64,000 bases of DNA from Rhodocyclales bacterium GT-UBC. GTDB lineage: Bacteria; Pseudomonadota; Gammaproteobacteria; Burkholderiales; Rhodocyclaceae. This document shows positions 55,304 through 64,000 of this stretch, one piece after another; position 1 is the stretch's first letter, and the number at the start of each line of letters is the position of its first letter. Where the stretch lies: assembly GCA_003583745.1 (NCBI GenBank), contig QXPY01000017.1, positions 1-64,000 on the forward strand, in the 5' to 3' direction. Below the pieces are notes generated by a model. It was not told the origin of the DNA. It saw nothing but the letters and a program-made list of their open reading frames with translations, and searched no databases. The translations under genes were made by a program, and so were the position numbers.

Positions 55304-55722
55304 CAAACTCCTCCTTCGCCAAGCATGCTCGGCCCAAACCTCTCTTAAAGAAATTGCAGTTTGCAAGCAAACCGGTACAGCATCAATTCATTTCGCATCA
55401 AACCGATGCATAAACGACGCCAGAACCCCCGATACCAATGCCAGGAAAACCGAGAAGATGGCGCCCCCCCTAGTAGATTACCCAGGCTGGCATTTTTTGT
55501 GTTTTCCAATGCTAGGCAAGGCGGATTAGGCAGTGCTATGCTGAAATTCGTGGATGCAGAGGAAGATAAATTAGAAATCCAGGGTGATTTATAGGAAATC
55601 TCCTATTCATTGCTCTTTTTACAAGTTCACGCTTCCAGGACCACTCCGCTTTGCGCATCCGGCGCCGACAAGCGTGACGCCGCGTTTGCGATTGCTTTCA
55701 TTACGCCATTGAGGGATCGATC
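55304..55722. other. Intergenic region of 419 bases before the cytochrome gene
   Basis: No convincing gene. It is more AT-rich than its surroundings. I can see GCATC-AAACC-GATGC (55395-55409), TGCCAG (55439-55444) paired with CTGGCA (55487-55492) followed by TTTTTT, and ATAGGA-AATC-TCCTAT (55591-55606). It probably holds the cytochrome promoter; a clear -35/-10 pair was not found. Confidence 0.4.
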
Positions 55723-56361
55723 ATGAAGAAAAACGAAAAGAAGCAGGGCGTTTGCGACAAGACCGTTTGGCTGAATTCGCTTGCCGCCCTGGCCTTGGGT
55801 ATCGGCGGTATCGGCTTTGCCAGCGCGGCGGAACGTAGCGGTAAAGAAATCGTGGACGCGGTCTGCATCAGCTGCCACGCCAGCGGCAAGGACGGCGCGC
55901 CGAAACTGGGCGATCAGGCCGAATGGTCGAAACGCGCCGCCAAAGGCCTGTCCAATCTGACCGCCAACGCCATCACCGGTGTTCGCAAGATGCCCGCCCA
56001 CGGTGGCCAGGCCCAGCTCTCCGATATCGAAATGAGTCGTGCCGTAGCCTACATGGTCAGCGGCGGACATTCGACCGATACCAACAAGGCCTATGCCTCG
56101 CCACAATCAAAGAGCGGCGAGGAAATCGTCAAGATCCGCTGCCAGGAATGCCATGCCGCCGGCAAGAACGGCGCCCCGAAGATTGGCGACGGCGAAGCCT
56201 GGAAGCCACGCCTCAAAAATGGCGTCGATCCGCTGGTCAAATCCGCCATCAACGGCCACAACGCGATGCCTGCTCGCGGTGGCATGGCCGACCTGAGCGA
56301 TGCCGAAATGCGCTCGGCGGTGATCCACATGGTCAACCAGATCGCCGCACCGGCCAAGTAA
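55723..56361 (+). CDS. Di-haem cytochrome c (cytochrome c5 family), exported
   Basis: 212 residues with an N-terminal signal or anchor (LAALALGIGGIGFASAA) and two tandem c5-type domains, each with haem motif and Met ligand: VCISCHASGKDGAPKLGD with KMPAHGGQ, and RCQECHAAGKNGAPKIGD with AMPARGGM. The two halves are similar, suggesting internal duplication. Such proteins carry electrons to terminal oxidases or reductases in the periplasm. Stands alone with a long upstream region. A strong terminator follows. Confidence 0.93.
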   Translation: MKKNEKKQGVCDKTVWLNSLAALALGIGGIGFASAAERSGKEIVDAVCISCHASGKDGAPKLGDQAEWSKRAAKGLSNLTANAITGVRKMPAHGGQAQLSDIEMSRAVAYMVSGGHSTDTNKAYASPQSKSGEEIVKIRCQECHAAGKNGAPKIGDGEAWKPRLKNGVDPLVKSAINGHNAMPARGGMADLSDAEMRSAVIHMVNQIAAPAK

Positions 56362-56383
56362 GTTTCGGGCCGAGCAAAAAAAC

Positions 56384-56414
56384 AAAGGGCGGAACCAGCG
56401 GTTCCGCCCTTTTT
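56384..56414. terminator. Terminator between the cytochrome gene and argJ
   Basis: AAAGGGCGGAACC (56384-56396) and GGTTCCGCCCTTT (56400-56412) form a 13-bp stem with a three-base loop, with T or A runs on both sides, so it can act in both directions. Confidence 0.9.
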
Positions 56415-56433
56415 ATATCGAACTCGTCATGCC

Positions 56434-57660
56434 TTAACTGCGATAGTCCGCATTGATCTTGACGTAGTCGTAGGAGAAATCGCAGGTATAGACGCTGGCC
56501 CGCGCCGCACCGCGCCCGAGATCGACGCGGACCGTGATTTCGGCCTGCGCCATGACGCGGGCACCGTCGGCCTCCTGGTACGCGGCTGCCCGGCCGCCAT
56601 TTTCGGCAACCAGCACGTCATCCAGCCAAACCTTGACGCCATCGACATCGAGATCGCCAATACCGGCATAGCCGACTGCAGCAAGAATCCGACCGAGATT
56701 CGGATCGGAAGCGAAGAAGGCGGTCTTGACCAACGGCGAATGGCCGATGGCGTAGCCGACCTTGCGGCATTCCTCGATATCCTTGCCGCCTTCGACGGCC
56801 ACCGTGATGAACTTGGTGGCGCCTTCGCCATCGCGCACGATGGCCTGGGCCAACTCGACCGAAACGGCGATGATCGCCGCCTTGACGTCGGCCCAGCCGG
56901 CATCGCCTTCTGCCTCGAAGCTTGCCCCGGACTGGCCGGTGGCAATCATCACGAACGAGTCGTTGGTCGACGTATCGCCATCGACGGTGATGCAATTGAA
57001 GGAGGCGTCAGCCGCTTCCTTGACCAGTTTGTCGAGCAGGGGCTGAGCAATGCCGGCATCGGTCGCCAGGAAGCCAAGCATGGTCGCCATGTTTGGCTTG
57101 ATCATGCCGGCGCCTTTGGAAACGCCGGTAATCGTCACCGTCTTGCCGGCCACGACGACACGCCGCGAAGCAGCCTTGGCCACCGTGTCGGTGGTCATGA
57201 TGCCGTGCGCCGCGGCATGCCAGTTGTCCGCCTTGAGATCGGCCTGCACCGCCGGCAAGCCAGCCTTGATCCGCTCCACCGGCAACAGTTCGAGAATCAC
57301 CCCGGTCGAGAAAGGCAAGACCTGCTCGGGTGCGACTGCGAGCAAGGCACCGACCGCCTCGCAGGTGGCCTGGGCGGCCTGGCGGCCGGGCTCGCCGGTG
57401 CCGGCATTGGCAATACCAGTGTTGATCACCAGCGCACGAATCTCCTTGCCGCCCGCCAGGTGGTTGCGGCAAAGCTGCACCGGCGCCGCACAGAAACGGT
57501 TCTGGGTAAACACCCCGGCCACCGTACAACCGGCATCGAGCACAACCAATGTCAGGTCGCGGCGATTTTTCTTGCGGATTTCCGCTTCGGCAACACCAAG
57601 ACGAACGCCAGCAACAGGAAACAGTTGATCGGCGGCGGGAGTAGCGTAATTGACGGGCAT
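56434..57660 (-). CDS. argJ: Bifunctional glutamate N-acetyltransferase / N-acetylglutamate synthase
   Basis: 408 residues. The self-cleavage and nucleophile motif appears as [20 protein letters not shown] around residue 180, with the Thr of [25 protein letters not shown] and [20 protein letters not shown] are further ArgJ signatures. It recycles acetyl from N-acetylornithine to glutamate in arginine synthesis. Whether it is mono- or bifunctional cannot be read here. It lies directly downstream of secA in the same direction, with a hairpin in between. Confidence 0.96.
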   Translation of the reverse strand: MPVNYATPAADQLFPVAGVRLGVAEAEIRKKNRRDLTLVVLDAGCTVAGVFTQNRFCAAPVQLCRNHLAGGKEIRALVINTGIANAGTGEPGRQAAQATCEAVGALLAVAPEQVLPFSTGVILELLPVERIKAGLPAVQADLKADNWHAAAHGIMTTDTVAKAASRRVVVAGKTVTITGVSKGAGMIKPNMATMLGFLATDAGIAQPLLDKLVKEAADASFNCITVDGDTSTNDSFVMIATGQSGASFEAEGDAGWADVKAAIIAVSVELAQAIVRDGEGATKFITVAVEGGKDIEECRKVGYAIGHSPLVKTAFFASDPNLGRILAAVGYAGIGDLDVDGVKVWLDDVLVAENGGRAAAYQEADGARVMAQAEITVRVDLGRGAARASVYTCDFSYDYVKINADYRS

Positions 57661-57681
57661 GCTTAAGGCTCCAAAAGCATC

Positions 57682-57703
57682 AAGGCACCTTTTCGGGTGC
57701 CTT
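57682..57703 (-). terminator. Hairpin between secA and argJ
   Basis: AAGGCACC (57682-57689) and GGTGCCTT (57696-57703) form an 8-bp stem with a six-base loop, just after the secA stop. The T run on the minus strand is interrupted (TTGATGCTTTT), so read-through into argJ is likely. Confidence 0.55.
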
Positions 57704-57714
57704 GGAGGTTCAGA

Positions 57715-60420
<2,706 letters not shown>

Positions 60421-60532
60421 CGCGATGAGATATGGGTTGCGCAGTGCAGCAAAGCGTCGATTCTAGCATGCCACCCCGCCCCGGCGCGGACGACCTGGAT
60501 CAAGGGATTGACTCGAGACTGGCGCAAAGCGC

Positions 60533-61453
60533 TCAACGACGCTTGAGCTGTGCGAACTCCTGGCTCTTCTTGAGGAACAGCGCCGGATTCTGCGCCACGC
60601 CCTGTTGCCGAACCTCGAAATGCAAGTGCGGCCCGGTTGAACGCCCGGTATTGCCTACGGCCCCGATCAACTCGCCGCGCTTGAGCAGTTTGCCGGATTT
60701 GACATCCATGCGCGACAGATGGGCGTAACGCGATAGCAGCCCTTCCCCGTGATCGATATCGATGACATTGCCGAACTCCGGGTGATAGACCGCACTCAGA
60801 ACGACGCCATCGGCAGCAGCCAGAACGGGCGTACCGATCTCGGCATTGAAATCGATACCCTCATGCATGGCCCGCAAGCCGGCTATCGGATCGTTGCGGA
60901 CCCCGAACGCCGACCCCAACTCGGCAGACCTGACCGGCAGACTGGTCGGCAACAAGCGATCCTTGATGCGCTTTTCCAGCAAGCGCGATTCCAGCATATC
61001 GAATTCGCTGCCTCGATTTTCAACCAGACTCGCCAGGCGCTCGATCTCGCGCTGCAACTCCCCGGCCGTCATCGGTGCAGGAACGTAGGGACCGCCTTGA
61101 GCCGACCTGCCAGAAGCAGCCAGAGGCTCGCGCTTGACCCCCGCCAAAGTCGATACGCGCTCGCCCAGACCGTCCAGCTGGATAACGTGAGCCTGCAATT
61201 GCCCCAAGCGGGTCGCCATCATCTGCAAATTGTTGGCAATATATTCTTGGGTCTTCTCGGACTCCCGCTGCTGCAGGGATAACAGAAGATTTTCGACCAT
61301 GGGCAGGCGCCAATGCACGGACAACCAGGAAATCAAGGTTGAGGTAGCCAGCACTAGCAAGAGGAACGCCAGCAGCACGGCCGCAACGTGACGAGGCATA
61401 ATGGTGATGGTGCGCGCCGCCTTCAGATGGCGTGAAACCAGAATAATCTGCAC
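60533..61453 (-). CDS. M23 family metallopeptidase, membrane-anchored
   Basis: 306 residues. A single membrane helix (VAAVLLAFLLLVLATSTLIS) precedes a coiled-coil region and a C-terminal LytM domain with HEGIDFNAEIGTPVLAAADG, DIDHGEG and STGPHLHFEVRQQG, so the zinc ligands are intact. SAFGVRNDPIAGLRAMHEGI begins the domain. It should cut peptidoglycan crosslinks or activate amidases in the periplasm. Start is GTG at 61453 with a perfect AAGGAGG four bases upstream. It is divergent from dciA with only 12 bases between start codons. Confidence 0.92.
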   Translation of the reverse strand: MQIILVSRHLKAARTITIMPRHVAAVLLAFLLLVLATSTLISWLSVHWRLPMVENLLLSLQQRESEKTQEYIANNLQMMATRLGQLQAHVIQLDGLGERVSTLAGVKREPLAASGRSAQGGPYVPAPMTAGELQREIERLASLVENRGSEFDMLESRLLEKRIKDRLLPTSLPVRSAELGSAFGVRNDPIAGLRAMHEGIDFNAEIGTPVLAAADGVVLSAVYHPEFGNVIDIDHGEGLLSRYAHLSRMDVKSGKLLKRGELIGAVGNTGRSTGPHLHFEVRQQGVAQNPALFLKKSQEFAQLKRR

Positions 61454-61465
61454 GGAACCTCCTTT

Positions 61466-61900
61466 ATGTATTACGAGCCAGAGCACTTTCTCGATCGCGA
61501 TGCGGCTGCCGGTCGTCTCCTCGGCCATGCACGCCTACTGCTCAAACTCGCTCGACGCTTCGAAGCCATCGCACCGGCCGGACTCCGTCATGCCGCGCGC
61601 GTTGCCAACTACAAGTCGGGGAAAATCGTTATCCACACTGAAAACGGTGCGGTCGCCAGCAAACTCCGCCAGATGAGCCAGCGTCTTTGCGACGAATTAT
61701 CGAAAGGAGGTGCGGAGTGTATCGAGATGGAAGTAAAAGTACAACCCCGACCAATCCTTTACCAATCAATCACTTCCACTGAAAAGCCGCTCTCCGCCAA
61801 GGCTTGTGGCGCGCTTGAGGCAACCCGGAACAGCCTGCCTAACGGCCCGTTGCGCGACGCCCTGGACAAATTGCTGACGCGAGCAATCAAGCGGGAATAA
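61466..61900 (+). CDS. dciA: DciA/DUF721 family protein (replicative helicase loader)
   Basis: 144 residues. LKLARRFEAIAPAGLRHAAR, ANYKSGKIVIHTENGAVASK and LRQMSQRLCDELSKGGAECI are the DUF721 signature. Family role: loads DnaB helicase in bacteria without DnaC. The only visible start, ATG 61466, has a weak ribosome site because its upstream bases are the Shine-Dalgarno complement of the divergent M23 gene. The last 14 bases overlap the small membrane protein gene. Confidence 0.85.
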   Translation: MYYEPEHFLDRDAAAGRLLGHARLLLKLARRFEAIAPAGLRHAARVANYKSGKIVIHTENGAVASKLRQMSQRLCDELSKGGAECIEMEVKVQPRPILYQSITSTEKPLSAKACGALEATRNSLPNGPLRDALDKLLTRAIKRE

Positions 61901-62075
61901 GCGCCACGCGCTCGATGATCATCAGCGCAAAAACCACCAGCGCGAAAACGACGCCATAGCGAAATAGCCGCCAGGTCAGTATGAGATAGCGACGGTCCCC
62001 GGTCAAAAAATGCAGCACCAAGCCGGCACCAATCGATACCACCAAAATGACTGCCAGCAAGCGTAGCAGCCACAT
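61887..62075 (-). CDS. Small inner-membrane protein
   Basis: 62 residues with two membrane helices (LLRLLAVILVVSIGAGLVLH and VFALVVFALMIIERVAL) joined by a loop with LTGDRRYLILTWRLFRY. No family name comes to mind, but its place directly after lpxC (six bases) in the same direction supports a real gene. The stop overlaps dciA by 14 bases on the opposite strand. Function unknown. Confidence 0.65.
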   Translation of the reverse strand: MWLLRLLAVILVVSIGAGLVLHFLTGDRRYLILTWRLFRYGVVFALVVFALMIIERVALIPA

Positions 62076-62081
62076 GCCGTC

Positions 62082-62996
62082 TTAGGCCGGCTGATTCAAC
62101 CAGCGTGTCACGCCGGCCGGGGCATGCTCCGCCACGTCGTAGCTGGCAAACTCCCAGGATTCCTGGTGATTGAGCAATTCACGGGCGAGCAGATTGTTCA
62201 TCGCATGGCCGCCCTTATGGGAGGAATACGAAGCCAATAGCGGATGGCCGAGCAGGTAGAGGTCACCCACCGCGTCGAGAATCTTGTGTTTGACGAACTC
62301 GTCGCCATAACGCAGACCATCCTGATTGAGCACGCGGAATTCGTCGAGAACGATCGCGTTCTCCAGACCGCCGCCCAGCGCCAGGCCGTTCTCGCGCAGG
62401 TATTCGACTTCCTGCATGAAACCGAAGGTGCGGGCGCGGGCAAGCTCGCGAGTATAGGAATGCTCGGCGAAATCGATTTCGGCCTTCTGGGCCGACTTGT
62501 CGATGGCCGGATGATTGAAAACGATGGAGAAGGCCAGACGATAACCGTCGTAAGGCTCGAAACGCGCCCACTTGTCGCCGTCGCGAACTTCGATCGAGCG
62601 GGTGACGCGAATGAATTTCTTGGCCGCGTTCTGTTCCTCGATACCAGCCGACTGGATCAGGAAAACGAACGGCGCAGCCGAACCGTCAAGGATGGGTACT
62701 TCCGGCGCATCCAGATCAACCCATGCATTATCGATACCGAGTCCGGCAAAGGCCGACATCAGGTGTTCGATGGTTCCAACCTTGACACCCTCGAATTCCA
62801 GGCACGAGCACATGCGGGTATCGCCGACCATGAAGGCCTTGGCGGGAATATCCACCGGCTCTGGCAGATCGACGCGACGAAAGATGATGCCGGTATCCGG
62901 CGCGGCGGGACGCAGGGTCATGTTGACCTTGACGCCACCGTGCAATCCAACACCCGAGGCGCGGATAAGGGTCTTGAGCGTGCGTTGCTTGAGCAT
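62082..62996 (-). CDS. lpxC: UDP-3-O-acyl-N-acetylglucosamine deacetylase
   Basis: 304 residues. [20 protein letters not shown] with GGVKVNM opens the protein; zinc ligands are the His of [14 protein letters not shown] and the His and Asp of [20 protein letters not shown], and [20 protein letters not shown] carries the catalytic His. It commits UDP-acyl-GlcNAc to lipid A synthesis. ATG 62996 gives the usual start. It lies downstream of ftsZ, the standard end of the dcw cluster. Confidence 0.97.
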   Translation of the reverse strand: MLKQRTLKTLIRASGVGLHGGVKVNMTLRPAAPDTGIIFRRVDLPEPVDIPAKAFMVGDTRMCSCLEFEGVKVGTIEHLMSAFAGLGIDNAWVDLDAPEVPILDGSAAPFVFLIQSAGIEEQNAAKKFIRVTRSIEVRDGDKWARFEPYDGYRLAFSIVFNHPAIDKSAQKAEIDFAEHSYTRELARARTFGFMQEVEYLRENGLALGGGLENAIVLDEFRVLNQDGLRYGDEFVKHKILDAVGDLYLLGHPLLASYSSHKGGHAMNNLLARELLNHQESWEFASYDVAEHAPAGVTRWLNQPA

Positions 62997-63078
62997 GCAA
63001 GTGCTTGAATAATTTGGGGAGCGGCGCATTGTAACACAATGCACCGCCGCCCTTTTTCAGAGAGATGTTTTCTTACAT

Positions 63079-64000
63079 TCAGTCAGCCTGTTTGCGCAGG
63101 AAGGCCGGAATGTCGTAACGGTCGACCCCGCTGTTGGCCAGCGCTTCGACGGTGACGTTACGCTTGCGCACCACGGCCGGCACGTCGGCGATCTGGTTGT
63201 AATCGATGGCCGGACCGCTGGAGAAAGCGACGGCATCATGGGTGCCCGTAGCTTGCGCCTGGACGACCGGGGTATTGATCACCTCGAAAGTCTGGCGTTT
63301 GGCGGCAGCCTGACCCAGGCCGGTGGCGACCACGGTGACGCGCAAGGCATCGCCCATCAGTTCGTCATACACCGCACCGAAGATGATGTGGGCGTCTTCG
63401 GCGGCAAAGGCCTTGACGGTGTTCATCACTTCATTGACTTCCTTCATCTTCAGGCCGCCCTTGGCTGCCGTGATATTGACCAGCACGCCCTTGGCACCCG
63501 ACAGATTGACGCCTTCGAGCAGCGGCGACGCCACGGCTTGTTCGGCGGCGATGCGGGCACGGTCGATGCCGGCGGCAGCGGCGGAACCCATCATGGCACG
63601 ACCCATTTCACCCATCACGGTGCGCACGTCTTCGAAGTCGACGTTAACCAGACCCGGATAGGTAATGATTTCGGCAATACCGCCGACGGCGTTCTTCAGC
63701 ACATCGTCAGCTGCCTTGAAGCAATCGTCGACATCGGCATCGTCGCCCATGACTTCCATCAATTTGTCATTGAGGATGACGATCAGCGAATCGACGTGCT
63801 TGGAGAATTCGGCAATACCGGCTTCAGCGGACTTCATCCGCTTGTTGCCTTCGAAGCTGAACGGCTTGGTCACTACGCCAACAGTCAGGATGCCCATTTC
63901 GCGGGCGATCTCGGCCACCACCGGGGCGGCGCCAGTACCCGTGCCACCACCCATGCCGGCGGTGATGAAGGCCATGTGCGCCCCTTCCAGGCTGGCGCGG
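63079..64000 (-). CDS. ftsZ: Cell division GTPase FtsZ (N-terminus beyond window edge)
   Basis: About 306 codons are visible; the frame continues past base 64000. It includes the end of the segment before the tubulin motif (RASLEGAHM) and the tubulin signature GMGGGTGTGAAPVV. The C-terminal conserved peptide IPAFLRKQAD that binds FtsA and ZipA is at the end, after a linker with Gln-Ala repeats. FtsZ forms the division ring. Upstream dcw genes would lie just outside the window. Confidence 0.98.
   Translation of the reverse strand, partial: RASLEGAHMAFITAGMGGGTGTGAAPVVAEIAREMGILTVGVVTKPFSFEGNKRMKSAEAGIAEFSKHVDSLIVILNDKLMEVMGDDADVDDCFKAADDVLKNAVGGIAEIITYPGLVNVDFEDVRTVMGEMGRAMMGSAAAAGIDRARIAAEQAVASPLLEGVNLSGAKGVLVNITAAKGGLKMKEVNEVMNTVKAFAAEDAHIIFGAVYDELMGDALRVTVVATGLGQAAAKRQTFEVINTPVVQAQATGTHDAVAFSSGPAIDYNQIADVPAVVRKRNVTVEALANSGVDRYDIPAFLRKQAD

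Noticed and set aside
55361..55594. 77-codon frame in the gap before the cytochrome gene
   Set aside because: No ribosome site, no family resemblance, and codon use unlike neighbouring genes. Kept as intergenic.

Overview
The window is 64 kb of GC-rich chromosomal DNA from a Gram-negative bacterium. Outer-membrane porins, lpxC, an ftsZ-lpxC-dciA/M23-secA block, an rpe-gph-trpE block, a di-haem cytochrome c5 and many two-component and chemotaxis genes point to a betaproteobacterium. My guess is Rhodocyclales (Dechloromonas/Azonexus-like), but that rests on recognised gene order and protein style, not on a search. I see no rRNA, tRNA, insertion sequence, prophage or CRISPR array. Both ends are cut: a SagB-type nitroreductase at the left and ftsZ at the right.

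Left third (0-25 kb): SagB-like oxidoreductase plus ankyrin protein; a Cache-domain chemoreceptor; glnS; a tightly packed run of DUF924, an orphan adenine-N6 DNA methyltransferase, pyrF, a zinc metallopeptidase and an M23 peptidase; a small lipoprotein-like peptide; an MFS-nudC-hypothetical operon; an HD hydrolase; ridA with a hairpin-rich leader; a four-gene signalling operon (hybrid kinase with HPt, HD-GYP regulator, porin, short periplasmic binding protein); and a MacAB-like exporter with two permeases.

Middle (25-48 kb): phaJ-like hydratase, rluF-like/FKBP pair, rplU-rpmA-obgE-proB, a major porin, trpGDC, and a GT2-GT39-PAP2 envelope-glycan group. Then comes an acidic-amino-acid cluster: a DctB/DctD-type sigma54 two-component system that in this context looks like AauS/AauR, followed by binding protein, asparaginase/glutaminase, ABC transporter, chemoreceptor and a second binding protein. 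The first binding-protein gene has a well-formed -24/-12 promoter and, upstream of it, a pair of near-identical palindromic boxes 33 bp apart.

Right part (48-64 kb): rlmA, GNAT, a HAD phosphatase, then rpe-gph-trpL-trpE. I read an 18-residue, four-tryptophan leader peptide between gph and trpE whose start codon overlaps the gph stop; it is the clearest small regulatory element here. trpE and trpGDC, usually close together in betaproteobacteria, are separated by about 16.6 kb. After that come apaG, a methyltransferase overlapping convergently with an AI-2E-family permease, a di-haem cytochrome, argJ, secA, an M23 peptidase, dciA, a small membrane protein, lpxC and the end of ftsZ.
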